A stretch of 64,000 nt of DNA from Megaera polyxenophila (GCF_029982035.1 NZ_CP104166.1:930001-994000); one strand, 5' to 3'. Counted from the first letter of the stretch, positions 46,499 through 56,427 are shown. The notes: generated by a model not told the origin, from the letters alone. Numbers and translations are program-made.

Positions 46499-47080
46499 AT
46501 GATTAACAAGATAACCTTAAATAAGCTATATATTGCTAACACCTTGCTGCTTTGTATCCTTACTTATTTGTTGAATTATTGTACTGCTATATACGGGTGC
46601 GCACTCGTATTTACGATAATTGCTATTACGGTTAATGCAACAACCGTTCTATACGGTAGATTTAAAGGATTAATAGGACTGAGTTTTGCCGCTATTATTA
46701 GCTTTGCTCTTCTTTGGAAGCTACCATACTATATTGACGGAAGCCTAGTAAACGGCTTGGTGATTGCTTCGTTTTCTTCGCTAATCGTATCCCTATACTT
46801 CTCTTCATCCGCTTTGACAAGATTCTATAGTAGATTTGGTTTTGTAATAACAAATGCCCTATCCTTAGGTATAGCAGCTATAATAGACGGATTTATTATG
46901 GGTTTATTCTTTGTTATTAATAACAACTTCTCATATGCAAGAATCATGGATACTTTTAACAGGGAACTATCTTACAAAATGTTTTACGGTATTTTAGCCT
47001 CCTTTCTTATATTTACCATTATTAAGATACTACAAAAAGGTGCAGCGATTACCGAGTACAAACGAAGAACGTTAACTTAA
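46499..47080 (+). CDS. polytopic membrane protein, possibly VUT/YhhQ-like
   Basis: 193 residues with five to six hydrophobic helices (LYIANTLLLCILTYLLNY, GLIGLSFAAIISFALLW, ITNALSLGIAAIIDGFIMG). The length, LYGRFKG and SRFGFVITNALS recall the VUT family of queuosine-precursor transporters, but the match is partial. GAGG precedes the ATG. It lies 24 bases after the HU gene and 17 before ssb, so it is likely in one operon. Confidence 0.5.
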   Translation: MINKITLNKLYIANTLLLCILTYLLNYCTAIYGCALVFTIIAITVNATTVLYGRFKGLIGLSFAAIISFALLWKLPYYIDGSLVNGLVIASFSSLIVSLYFSSSALTRFYSRFGFVITNALSLGIAAIIDGFIMGLFFVINNNFSYARIMDTFNRELSYKMFYGILASFLIFTIIKILQKGAAITEYKRRTLT

Positions 47081-47097
47081 AAAAGAGGTAGTCTAAT

Positions 47098-47541
47098 ATG
47101 TCAGGAAGTTTAAATAAAGTCATACTAATCGGTAATCTAGGGAATGATCCGGAAATTAGAAATACTAATGATGGTAGAGAAATAGCTAATTTTAGTTTAG
47201 CTACAAGCGAGAGCTGGAAAGATAAAGTAACCGGAGAGAAGAAAGAAAAGACGGAGTGGCACCGTATAGTATGTTTTAATGAAGGGTTAGTTAAGATCAT
47301 AAAAGAATACGTCAAAAAAGGTACTAAGCTTTATATTGAAGGTCAATTACAAACCAGAAAATGGTTAGATAATACAAATCAGGAAAAATACACAACAGAA
47401 GTCGTGTTACAAGGTTATAATGCTAATTTAATCTTACTTGGTACCGGTAATAACTCTATGGATCAATCTGAGCAAAGCACCACCCCAAGTAATAATCCTG
47501 TTTTTGAGAATGACGAACTGGATGACAATATTCCTTTTTGA
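47098..47541 (+). CDS. ssb: single-stranded DNA-binding protein
   Basis: 147 residues. The OB fold has LNKVILIGNLGNDPEIR, the ATSESWKD loop, TEWHRIVCF and GTKLYIEGQLQTRKW. A short linker leads to the acidic tip DELDDNIPF that binds repair partners. Complete. AAGAGGT lies upstream. Confidence 0.95.
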   Translation: MSGSLNKVILIGNLGNDPEIRNTNDGREIANFSLATSESWKDKVTGEKKEKTEWHRIVCFNEGLVKIIKEYVKKGTKLYIEGQLQTRKWLDNTNQEKYTTEVVLQGYNANLILLGTGNNSMDQSEQSTTPSNNPVFENDELDDNIPF

Positions 47542-47676
47542 ACGAGTTAATTATGACAAAGGATTTTAAGATATGTTTGAGTATGAAGTTAATCTGGAAA
47601 ACCAATGCGACTGACTAAAGATATGGGCATTATCTCATTAATGGAAAATAACTAAATTTAAAGATTAGGATCGACA
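47542..47676. other. short intergenic
   Basis: No gene seen. Confidence 0.3.
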
Positions 47677-47916
47677 ATGATAAACGAAGTTATAGAAGCA
47701 GATAAGCTAAAACAAATAATCTCTAAAATAGAAACTATTGAAGAAGAAAGAGCGGAGTCCGCAGATCTTTTAAAAGACGCTTTTAATGAGGCAAAATCCA
47801 TGGGTTTTGACATAAAAATAATCAAGCATGTCCTTAAACTTCGTAAAAAAGATAAGAAAAAGCTGGAGGAGGAAGATAGCTTGATTGAATTATACCGAGG
47901 AGCTGTGGGTGTGTAA
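47677..47916 (+). CDS. GapR-family (DUF2312) DNA-binding protein
   Basis: 79 residues. The helical pattern KLKQIISKIETIEEERAESA, GFDIKIIKHVLKLRKKDKKK and the tail LIELYRGAVGV match DUF2312/GapR. GapR binds overtwisted AT-rich DNA ahead of forks in alphaproteobacteria. Complete length. Confidence 0.85.
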   Translation: MINEVIEADKLKQIISKIETIEEERAESADLLKDAFNEAKSMGFDIKIIKHVLKLRKKDKKKLEEEDSLIELYRGAVGV

Positions 47917-48011
47917 AATTTTAGAACAGACTTGTATAGCTTCCGTGTTAAAAATAAAAAAATAGTTTAAAGCAATATTAAATTTTAAAACGGCAATAAT
48001 TATAAAAAAAA

Positions 48012-49583
48012 GTGGCTCATAACCTTGGTAACATTGAATTCAACGAACAGTTTTTAAAAGCCTTTGATTTGATGCAGTCGACAAGTCTCAATGTTTTTGT
48101 TACCGGTAAAGCGGGAACGGGTAAATCAACGCTGTTAAATCATTTTAGAAGTAACACCGAAAAACAAGTTTCGATATTAGCTCCTACGGGTACTGCCGCA
48201 GTTAATATTAAAGGCCAGACCGTTCACTCATTCTTCAAGTTTAAACCTAACGTAACTCTTGCCTCAATTAAAGCAGGTAGAAATTCAGGCGATACTAAAA
48301 AAGAAAATATTTACAAAAAACTTGATATAATAATCATTGACGAGATCTCGATGATTAGAGCCGATTTACTCGATTGCATAGATAAATTCCTGCGTATTAA
48401 CGGCAAAAAGTTCGATCAACCTTTCGGCGGGATACAAATGATATTTATAGGCGACTTATATCAGTTACCTCCTGTAGTATCTTCATCGGAAAAGCAGATT
48501 TTTAAGTCTCACTACACTACACCGTATTTTTTTAGTGCTAAATGTTTTGACGGTCTAGATATGGAGTTTATAGAACTTGATAAGATTTATAGACAAAGCG
48601 ATTCAAAATTTATTAATGTTTTAAATGCAATCCGTAATAATTCGGCTACGGATAACGATATTAACATCATTAATGAGCGTTATAACGAAAACTTTGAACC
48701 TGATATCAATGATTTTTATATCTACCTGACTTCTACCAATACTAATGCCGAACTGCTAAACTCTCAAAGACTTAGTAAAATCAAATCAAAAGAATATAAT
48801 TTTACCGGAATAACCGAAGGTAATTTCGCTAAAAACCAGCTCCCGACTCTGATTGACCTTAAATTAAAAATCGGAGCACAGGTAATGATACTCAATAATG
48901 ATTCAGGCGGGCGTTTCATTAACGGTACTATCGGTAAAATAACCTCTATCGATGCGAATGATGAAATACCTAAACTAATAATTCTACTAGAAACGGGCAA
49001 GAGAGTTAGTATTGCTCCTTATACTTGGGAATCTTATCATTTTTACCTTGAAGGCACTGAGCTAAAATCAGGTATTACCGGTACTTTTACACAGTATCCC
49101 GTGATGCTTGCCTGGGCAATTACTATCCATAAAAGCCAAGGCAAAACTTTTGATAAAGTTATTCTAGATATAGGAAAAGGCACTTTTGCTCACGGGCAGA
49201 TGTATGTTGCTCTTAGTAGATGCACATGCTTAGAAGGGTTAATTATCAAGAAAAAGATAGCTAAGAAACATATATGGATGGATTGGAACGTAGTTAGGTT
49301 TGTTACCGACTATCAGTATAAAAAATCGGCACAAGAATGCCCTATGGAAGATAAAATTAAAATAATTGAAGATGCTATCAAAAACCGATTAACTCTTAAC
49401 ATTACTTACTTAAAAGCCAAAGATGAGAAATCCTCTAGATTAATTCAACCGACTTATATCGGAGAAATGATATATTTGGGTAAAACATATACGGGGATTC
49501 AGGCCTTTTGTCTTAAGCGCCGAGAGAACAGAGTATTTAAGGTAGATAGAATACTGGAAATTAGTTATTATTCTGAAAATTAA
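48012..49583 (+). CDS. Pif1-like helicase fused to a WYL domain
   Basis: 523 residues from GTG 48012. The SF1B motor has Walker A VTGKAGTGKSTLLNHF, LAPTGTAAVNIKGQTVHSFF, motif II IIIDEISMI, FIGDLYQLPPV and ITIHKSQGKTFDKV. Residues about 440-520 (LTLNITYLKAKDEKSSRLIQP, then RENRVFKVDRILEI) form a WYL domain, a putative ligand or nucleic-acid sensor. This joining is known in some bacterial Pif1-like proteins. It may act in replication or defence; the role is not known. Confidence 0.85.
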   Translation: MAHNLGNIEFNEQFLKAFDLMQSTSLNVFVTGKAGTGKSTLLNHFRSNTEKQVSILAPTGTAAVNIKGQTVHSFFKFKPNVTLASIKAGRNSGDTKKENIYKKLDIIIIDEISMIRADLLDCIDKFLRINGKKFDQPFGGIQMIFIGDLYQLPPVVSSSEKQIFKSHYTTPYFFSAKCFDGLDMEFIELDKIYRQSDSKFINVLNAIRNNSATDNDINIINERYNENFEPDINDFYIYLTSTNTNAELLNSQRLSKIKSKEYNFTGITEGNFAKNQLPTLIDLKLKIGAQVMILNNDSGGRFINGTIGKITSIDANDEIPKLIILLETGKRVSIAPYTWESYHFYLEGTELKSGITGTFTQYPVMLAWAITIHKSQGKTFDKVILDIGKGTFAHGQMYVALSRCTCLEGLIIKKKIAKKHIWMDWNVVRFVTDYQYKKSAQECPMEDKIKIIEDAIKNRLTLNITYLKAKDEKSSRLIQPTYIGEMIYLGKTYTGIQAFCLKRRENRVFKVDRILEISYYSEN

Positions 49584-49617
49584 TATATTATAATCAATAT
49601 TACATGAGCCGTTAAGT

Positions 49618-50199
49618 ATGCAATTTATAGACGGAAAACCGAGGTGCGACTGGATAAAAGATCATTCATTATATCTTCAGTATCATGATAAAGAGTGGGG
49701 AGTCCCGATATATGACGATCATAAGCTATTTGAACTATTGGTTTTGGAGTCCGCAGAGGCGGGTTTAAGCTGGCTTACGATTTTGAAGAAACGTGCAAAT
49801 TATCGGTTGGCCTACGATAATTTTGATCCCGAGAAAGTCGCTTGCTATGATTCTAAAAAAGAAGAAGAACTACTGATGAACGCAGGGATAATCAGAAGCA
49901 AAGCAAAAATCACCTCTTCCGTGCAAAATGCTAGAAAGTTTCTTGAAATACAAAAACAACACGGCTCTTTCAGTAATTACATTTGGAGCTACGTTGATCA
50001 TCAACCTATCTTCAACAACTGGAATACCTCTGAAGAAGTCCCAAGCAGAACTGATTTATCGGATACTATCTGTGCTGATATGAAAAACAGAGGCTTTACT
50101 TTTATCGGTTCTAAAATCATCTAAGCCTTTATGCAAGCTATAGGTATGGTTAACGACCACCCTGCTTATTGTTTTAGACATCATAAAAATAATGTTTGA
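49618..50199 (+). pseudogene. tag: 3-methyladenine DNA glycosylase I, nonsense mutation
   Basis: Residues 1-168 match Tag: CDWIKDHSLYLQYHDKEWGV, FELLVLESAEAGLSWLTILK and MKNRGFTFIGSKII. A TAA at 50122-50124 replaces the usual tyrosine codon. The same frame continues AFMQAIGMVNDHPAYCFRHH to 50199. The lost end holds the histidine and cysteine that complete the zinc site with N-terminal Cys and His. The truncated enzyme is probably inactive. Confidence 0.85.
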
Positions 50200-50494
50200 T
50201 ATTTTAAATTTGAAATTTAAATATTTCGGATTTACTGCTATTATAAAGAACGAATATAAATGCTCGTATTCTTTAAATACCTATAAATATCTTAAGTTTA
50301 TGAATGATAAAACGGCTACGCTACCAAAAAATACTATCTTAAATTTCCTATATTCTACGGATAGACAAGTATCGCTGGAATTACTAGGTAATTGGCTTAA
50401 GAAACACACCGAAGATAGATACAAGATACCGTCTTACCTGTCAATAATTTTTTTACTATTTTATAAAATTATATTGTTTTTATATCTCTATTAA
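50192..50494 (+). CDS. hypothetical protein, truncated
   Basis: 100 residues starting within the end of tag. The first 70 look like a real soluble protein (YFGFTAIIKNEYKCSYSLN, NTILNFLYSTDRQVSLELLG). The last 20 are hydrophobic (IIFLLFYKIILFLYLY) and border IS110 debris at about 50495, so the native C-terminus may be lost. Not recognised. Confidence 0.4.
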   Translation: MFDILNLKFKYFGFTAIIKNEYKCSYSLNTYKYLKFMNDKTATLPKNTILNFLYSTDRQVSLELLGNWLKKHTEDRYKIPSYLSIIFLLFYKIILFLYLY

Positions 50495-50875
50495 AAGGAG
50501 TTTTGTTTTTAAGTACTCCATAAATAATATGAAGCAATTTACGCATAGCAGCTATAACTATAACCATTTTAGATTTTCCTGTGTTGCTTAAGCGTTCTGA
50601 GAAGTTTTTAATAATTGGATTAAATCTCATAGCAGTTAATGCCGGCATATAAAAAGCCTTACGTAAATTTGCGTCTCCTGTTTTTGATATTCTACCAACT
50701 CCCCGTAGAGAAGAACCAGATTGCCTTGGCTTTGGATTAAGACCAACAAAGGCAGCTACTTGTTTTGCTGAATTAAAATTTTCTACATTTAAAAAGCAAG
50801 TATTACTCCAATTGTTTTTTCTCCTATACCGGGAATTGAAGCCAGAAGTTTATGACCTGTCAACACTTTTCCGGA
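50495..50875 (-). pseudogene. IS110-family transposase C-terminal remnant
   Basis: Minus-strand reading: LASIPGIGEKTIGVILAF, then ENFNSAKQVAAFVGLNPKPR, QSGSSLRGVGRISKTGDANL and the tail MRKLLHIIYGVLKNKTPFN. This is the IS110 transposase_20 (serine-containing) domain, with at least one frameshift. A different lineage from the remnant at 40370. Confidence 0.8.
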
Positions 50876-51075
50876 CAGTTTGTTTAGGCACATTTTTGCA
50901 TTTCTTCGTATTTCACTGGTGATAGATAGTCATTAGTTGAATGCATCCTTATGCGGTTGTAAAATACTTCTATATATTCAAATATAGCATCCTTTGCTTC
51001 CTCCCTGGTTCTAAATTTATGTTGATAAATTAGTTCTGTTTTTATTGTCCCAAAAAAGCTTTCATCACAGGTTTC
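50860..51075 (-). pseudogene. IS3-family OrfB C-terminal remnant
   Basis: Minus-strand CDESFFGTIKTELIYQHKFR, then EEAKDAIFEYIEVFYNRIRM and YLSPVKYEEMQKCA with a stop. It ends with the terminal repeat TGTCCGGAAAAGTGTTGACA, fused directly to the IS110 remnant. The rest of the element is missing. Confidence 0.8.
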
Positions 51076-51342
51076 CAGTAGGCTACTCCCAAAACGGTAA
51101 AAAATTTTGGTTTTGATATCATTCTAGTTCCTTTCGACACGTCATCGGACGGTTTACTTTCGTTCGTCTCTTTGATTCTCATCTGATGCTTTTTTTTTAG
51201 CACCTTTTCCTAAACGCTCATGACCCTAACTCTTAATTAACGCCATTTTAGGCGATTTGGAACCAGCTCCTGCAAACAGATTCCGAAGGACCTTCCTTCA
51301 TCTTTTATAAAGCTGTACTATATACAAAGTTACTATTATTCT
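51076..51342. other. intergenic debris
   Basis: No gene. Short open pieces on both strands look like residue of deleted loci. Confidence 0.3.
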
Positions 51343-51810
51343 TTACATAGCTTCCTCCTTATATATCTGTGACACACTAAATCCCATGAACCATCCATAA
51401 CTACTCATGCCTACTTTAGCAATTCTCTTAAAAACCCTATTGCCACTGGTACGTTTTCTATGGCATATAGATAATTTGGTAGAATCAATAAAATGTATAC
51501 CAGAGCTATTCCCTTTTAATAATTGTAATATTATTACTAATGGTAGTATCAGTCTAGGCCACAGCTGGATTATTCGTCTATAACTTGGTAGAGCAAAATA
51601 ACCTTTATATTTGTTTGATAGGTAATATAAGTAATGATTTTTAAAATCACGACAAGGCGATAAGTAAAAATACAACACTATTGTCATTAGCTCACAAATG
51701 CCTAAACTACCATCTCTTTGACGTTTTTTGTTACTCGGTAATAACTTGTTTTGTTCCCATTCTAGATAAACTTTGCAAAAATTGTTTAATAAAAGAAATC
51801 CCCGCCGCAA
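51343..51810 (-). pseudogene. IS982-family transposase fragment
   Basis: FCKVYLEWEQNKLL, LGICELMTIVLYFYLSPCRD, GIHFIDSTKLSICHRKR and SSYGWFMGFSV are the N-terminal two thirds of an IS982 transposase, diverged from 29549-30427. The 3' end is lost at about 51350. The 5' end is interrupted by the IS200 at 51791. Confidence 0.75.
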
Positions 51811-52313
51811 GCAGCGGGGTATTTTAGAATTTTAGAAAAAAGCTAACTGATGGTCGTCATGCAGTTTCTTATATTCCTTGCCTTGATTTTTTACGTATTT
51901 TCCTATCATATTCTCATTTCCATGCTTACCTACCGTACTTGTGAAATATCCATCAGTCCAAAATTCTCCGCCCCATAATTGTTTCTTAACCTGTGGACAT
52001 AATCTGAATATTTGACGAGCCGTAACACTTTTAATTATCGTTACTATTTTTGTTACGCTATAAGTCGGTACAGATTGTACTAAAAAATGTACATGGTCTT
52101 CATCAGTTCCTATTTCTAAAAATTTTATTTGATATCTCTTTTCTATCCCTAAACATACTTCCCTTAGCACTTGATCAACCGATACATCAAACACCGCTCG
52201 GCGATATTTTGCTGGAAATACCAGGTGATACAGTAAAACAGTAACATTGTGACTCTTGTGTATATATTTGCTCATCCCCACATCTTACGCCGCAAGCGGC
52301 GGGGAATATACCC
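51791..52313 (-). mobile_element. IS200-type element, type 2, copy 2
   Basis: 523 bp, matches 40892-41414. End hairpins present. It follows CTCTTTT on its own strand. Confidence 0.9.
51832..52281 (-). CDS. tnpA: IS200-family Y1 transposase TnpA (type 2)
   Basis: 149 residues, same translation as 40933-41382, with DEDHVHF and the C-terminal tyrosine region. Intact. Confidence 0.92.
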   Translation of the reverse strand: MGMSKYIHKSHNVTVLLYHLVFPAKYRRAVFDVSVDQVLREVCLGIEKRYQIKFLEIGTDEDHVHFLVQSVPTYSVTKIVTIIKSVTARQIFRLCPQVKKQLWGGEFWTDGYFTSTVGKHGNENMIGKYVKNQGKEYKKLHDDHQLAFF

Positions 52314-52577
52314 AAAAGAGATTAAATAATACACAGTTGTGATCCATTTTTTCATGTTGAGTTATCGATCTTTTGTTGAAAAAATACATCCTAACTCAAC
52401 GCTTGCTTTCCTGCAAAACCAATATATCTAACCTTTTCTATTGTTGTTTATCCTAAACTGGCATTATAATTAATTGCTTCTTAAATAGACTTACTTAAGA
52501 GAGGATTTGTATTGATAATTGACGGGTTGTAAAAAATATTTAACTAAAATATAGTCAATTCAGTTTCAGATTTAAAA
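52314..52577. other. region upstream of the methyltransferase
   Basis: No gene. It should hold the methyltransferase promoter: TTGATA (52511-52516) lies upstream of AT-rich sequence, but no firm -10 box is called. Confidence 0.3.
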
Positions 52578-53888
52578 ATGGAAGTTATAGAAATGGTCTC
52601 TTTATCTACAGATATTTTACAAACTATTGATTTAGGAAAAAATTCTGTCCCTAATTTGAATTCTCAAGGAACATTTGATTGGTTTGGAACTCTGCCTAAG
52701 AGATGTCAAGAGCTGTTTGAAGATGCAGTTTTAATCTCAGATAGAAGAAAATCAGTGTATGGTAAATGGGACGATATTTTATCTTCCATTCATATATCTC
52801 CTACTTGTGCTGTTACCAAAAGGGCTCTAGCACAGTTTTTTACACCTCCTGATGTGGCTCTTTATAACGCATTTAATCTATTGGATAACTATCAGATGGA
52901 AGTTATATTTGATCCTTGCGTTGGGTACGGGAGTCTGCTTATAGCAACCGCTCTTGTGCTTTCGGAAAAAGAGCAGCTGTCCAATTGGGATTTAGTAAAA
53001 AAATTACACGGTAGTGAAATAGATCAAAATACACGAAACATAGCTATAAAAAATATAGCAGGATGTTTAGTAAAAATCTCACCTTTGCTAGAAATTGGAG
53101 CAGTTGAAAAACAATTAGAAAAACAAATCAAGCTCTGTGACTTCAATAACTATCCTAACAAAACATTATCCGGATTAAGGGTAATAGCAAATCCACCATA
53201 TAAAGAAGGTGCTAAAGGAAATATATGGATACCTATTATTGATAAGCTTGTTGATAGTAACCTTGCATCAATGTCCTTAATTTTACCTGTTGCAATATCA
53301 TCTTCCAAGAGAGCACAATTTCTTCGTAATAAAATTTTTACAAATTTTAAAAAAATTTATGCGTTTCACCATGAGATAAGACCTTGCCCATTATTTCGTG
53401 GGGTTGACCAAAGAATCAGTATTATTACAGCTACAAAAAATTTAATTACTCCACATGAATATATAACTACCGGATTTTTAAAACATACCGCCGGCAACCG
53501 TATGATGGTATGGAAAGCTCCCATGACGAAGCTGAGCAAAAATGAATGCAATAATGTTTTTCCAAAAGTGTCACCTTTGGATATTGCCTTTTTCAAAGAA
53601 TTTGAGTCTGGTAAAAATAGAGTTCGATTATCAGAAATGACAATTACCGCAGAACATACAAAAGAAATATGGATTCGTACCACCGGTCGTTACCATTTAC
53701 TCGCTCAATATGAAAAACCTGCTGAGGTTACAACAAAATGGAAACGGTTACTAATCCCGGATCATATTGCTTCTAATTTTATGCAAGCATTCAAAAATGG
53801 TGATTTATTAAAATGGTGGCAAATATTCGGTGATGGTCGTGATATTTCAATAACATCGCTCTATAATAATTATAGAGTTTGCTTATGA
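52578..53888 (+). CDS. N6-adenine DNA methyltransferase
   Basis: 436 residues. Motif X-like QFFTPPDVALYNAFNLL (about 87-102), SAM-binding motif I FDPCVGYGSLLIAT (111-124) and catalytic motif IV NPPY (205-208). The order fits gamma-class adenine methylases of restriction or conflict systems. A C-terminal region (about 300-436) may recognise DNA. It is convergent with the primase-helicase gene (102 bases apart) and probably marks self DNA or forms part of that system. Complete. Confidence 0.8.
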   Translation: MEVIEMVSLSTDILQTIDLGKNSVPNLNSQGTFDWFGTLPKRCQELFEDAVLISDRRKSVYGKWDDILSSIHISPTCAVTKRALAQFFTPPDVALYNAFNLLDNYQMEVIFDPCVGYGSLLIATALVLSEKEQLSNWDLVKKLHGSEIDQNTRNIAIKNIAGCLVKISPLLEIGAVEKQLEKQIKLCDFNNYPNKTLSGLRVIANPPYKEGAKGNIWIPIIDKLVDSNLASMSLILPVAISSSKRAQFLRNKIFTNFKKIYAFHHEIRPCPLFRGVDQRISIITATKNLITPHEYITTGFLKHTAGNRMMVWKAPMTKLSKNECNNVFPKVSPLDIAFFKEFESGKNRVRLSEMTITAEHTKEIWIRTTGRYHLLAQYEKPAEVTTKWKRLLIPDHIASNFMQAFKNGDLLKWWQIFGDGRDISITSLYNNYRVCL

Positions 53889-53990
53889 ATAAAAATATAG
53901 AATCTGCTCATAAAGATGCCTATTATAATCAAAGGCAAAAGCGTTGGACTATGGAAAATCAAAACGTAAATAAAATATTAAAAAAATATT

Positions 53991-56414
53991 TTATTTTAAA
54001 TTATTTTCAGACATATATCCTATTTTTACATATCCTTTTAACCTTTTTTCTGCCATTCTTAATAACATAGGCACTTGATTATCAATATAATCATAAATAA
54101 CCACTTCTTTTTTATTGGAATGCGTTCTATGTAATCTTCCTGCATATTGAGCTAATGTTCCGTGCCATGATATTGGCATAGTTAAGAATAATGTATCCAA
54201 GCGTTTATCATCAAATCCTTCTCCAATATAACGCCCTGTTGCAATTAAAATTCTTTCTTCATGATCTGATATAGTTTGAAGTTGTTGTTTAATACCTTCA
54301 CGCTTTTTTGTATTTTGTCCTCCAACCATTACAATAACATTCTTACAAAACTGAGATAAATATTGTTCAAAAAAGGTGGCATGATGTTTACGTTCAGTCA
54401 ATATTAACGAGCTGCACCCTAATTTCAAAGCATTCAATACATCTTTAATTATCAACATATTTCTTTTCTGATCATTCATAATCTCTGAGTAAACATGATT
54501 GATTGAAGGCTTATCTTCAGTATCTTGATTTAGGTTAAAAGTTGTGTATTTTAGTATTACTCTGTGATTAAATGGCCTTATTAAGGCTTGCTTTTTAGCA
54601 TCTACTTTATAACGTATATAGCCACATTGCATAAATATAATAGGGTGATGCCCATCTTTACGTGTAACAGTGGCTGTAAGCCCCAATACATATTTTGCTT
54701 TTGAAGCCCTTATTACTTGTTCAAAGCTTACTGCTGGCAGATGGTGGCACTCGTCCACAATTACATGGCCATATTTAGCTACTATATTATCAACATTGTT
54801 ACTTTTTATTAGGCTTTGTATAATTGCAACGTCAACAATTCCACCTGGTTTATATTTACCGCTACCAATTATACCTATTTGATCAGCTGACAAATTTAAG
54901 AATATCTTTAATTTTTCAATCCATTGATCCAGTAATTGCCTGCGATGTACTATAATTAGTGTATTAGTTTTTCTTTTGGCAATCATGTATGCACCAATTA
55001 CAGTTTTCCCAAAAGCCGTTGTAGCTGAAAGAACACCTGTCTCATGCACAGAAAGCTCTTTGATTACCTTTTTTTGTTCATCTGTTAATTTCCCTAAAAA
55101 TTTTAACTTAATACACTTTCCATTATATCTCTTATCATCAAGCAGGACTTTAATATTAAGAGAATCAAGTAAATTCATTACTTCATCCAAGCATCCTCGA
55201 GGTAGACCAATATATTCTGGAAAATTTTCAGCACAGGATATTATTCTTGGTTTACCAAATGTAGAGAGACGCATCCGCTGAGCTGTATAAAACTCCGGAT
55301 TTTGAAAAGCCGCAATGCGTATTAATTTGTTTATAAGTACTGGAGAAAAGTTTTTTTTATCGATAAAAATTTGATTACTTATGACTATATTAACTGATTC
55401 AGGTAGTACTTGATTTTTAGGTACTTCTGGTGGTTTACGAGATGGCTTCATGTCCCATGGTTTTTCTTCATCTTCCTCTACTGGTATACGAACACCAATA
55501 ATCTTATCTTTGTAGCTTGCATTTTTTATAAGCTGATTAACCATTTTTTCTGATACCTTTGAAACAGAAGCTAAAAACCTCCATTGATCTTGATAAGGAT
55601 TAAAATTTTCATCAAGAAAAACACTATTACCTAATTCTCGCGGAAAACATTGCAAGGGTAGTGCAATGAGATTACCAAAACCACCTGATGGTAAAGTATC
55701 CTGATTAGGAAAAAATCGATCGTAGGATTCAAAGCCAATTTCCGGGTAATTATCCATTGTTTCAGTTAGAAGTGCTGACCCCATTTTCCTTGCATCTGAT
55801 GCTAAAATTGGTTTATCAAAAAAAATCCAAATATGAGCCCCATTCCCAGATCTTGATTTTTCCAGGACAAAAGGTATGGATCTTTGCTGACAAATTTTGA
55901 TGAACGCTGCAGCATCCTGCTGCCATTTGTCTTTATCCAAGTCAACAGCTAAAAACCAACAAGTATCATCTACAAGCATTGGATATATTCCAGCAGTATA
56001 GTCTCGTTTACTTCCCATAAAAACCTCTCCATCCAAGTGCTTGTGGATAATTTCTTCCGTTAAAGGAATAAAAGCCTGATTAGGACAGTCAGAGCATTTT
56101 ATTTGAGGTTTATTGCACTTTCCTTTGATCCATTCATTGAAACAAGCTGGAGAATATCCTGTTTTGCCAGTTTTTTTGTTGTTCCATCTTTTGGGGAATA
56201 CATCCTTTCTACCACGGAACAGGTTCATAAAAATTTTGATCTTTTGTTCCGATGAAAATATTTGATCTGTTTCAGGTAGAGTGGTAGATAACGTTAATTT
56301 CTTAAGTTCAATATGAGCACTGTTTAATTTATTTTGTAAAACAGCTCTTTTATTATCCAATTCTTGTAGCTCTATTTCTAAAGTTTTAATTTTTTCATGA
56401 ATAATACGGATCAT
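53991..56414 (-). CDS. TOTE-type archaeo-eukaryotic primase and SF2 helicase
   Basis: 807 residues. A coiled coil (1-45), a cysteine cluster (C91, C100, C107, C110) and a primase domain with catalytic FLAVDLD (DxD, 158-160) and SGNGAHIW (189-196). Then an XPB/RecG-like SF2 motor: ATTAFGKT (464-471), VDECHH (553-558), LGLTATVTR and QYAGRLHR. This matches the primase-helicase core of TOTE conflict systems. No extra nuclease follows the motor. It should process or copy invader nucleic acid. Intact; the DUF6155-like gene lies 13 bases upstream. Confidence 0.82.
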   Translation of the reverse strand: MIRIIHEKIKTLEIELQELDNKRAVLQNKLNSAHIELKKLTLSTTLPETDQIFSSEQKIKIFMNLFRGRKDVFPKRWNNKKTGKTGYSPACFNEWIKGKCNKPQIKCSDCPNQAFIPLTEEIIHKHLDGEVFMGSKRDYTAGIYPMLVDDTCWFLAVDLDKDKWQQDAAAFIKICQQRSIPFVLEKSRSGNGAHIWIFFDKPILASDARKMGSALLTETMDNYPEIGFESYDRFFPNQDTLPSGGFGNLIALPLQCFPRELGNSVFLDENFNPYQDQWRFLASVSKVSEKMVNQLIKNASYKDKIIGVRIPVEEDEEKPWDMKPSRKPPEVPKNQVLPESVNIVISNQIFIDKKNFSPVLINKLIRIAAFQNPEFYTAQRMRLSTFGKPRIISCAENFPEYIGLPRGCLDEVMNLLDSLNIKVLLDDKRYNGKCIKLKFLGKLTDEQKKVIKELSVHETGVLSATTAFGKTVIGAYMIAKRKTNTLIIVHRRQLLDQWIEKLKIFLNLSADQIGIIGSGKYKPGGIVDVAIIQSLIKSNNVDNIVAKYGHVIVDECHHLPAVSFEQVIRASKAKYVLGLTATVTRKDGHHPIIFMQCGYIRYKVDAKKQALIRPFNHRVILKYTTFNLNQDTEDKPSINHVYSEIMNDQKRNMLIIKDVLNALKLGCSSLILTERKHHATFFEQYLSQFCKNVIVMVGGQNTKKREGIKQQLQTISDHEERILIATGRYIGEGFDDKRLDTLFLTMPISWHGTLAQYAGRLHRTHSNKKEVVIYDYIDNQVPMLLRMAEKRLKGYVKIGYMSENNLK

Positions 56415-56427
56415 TATTATCTCTGGT

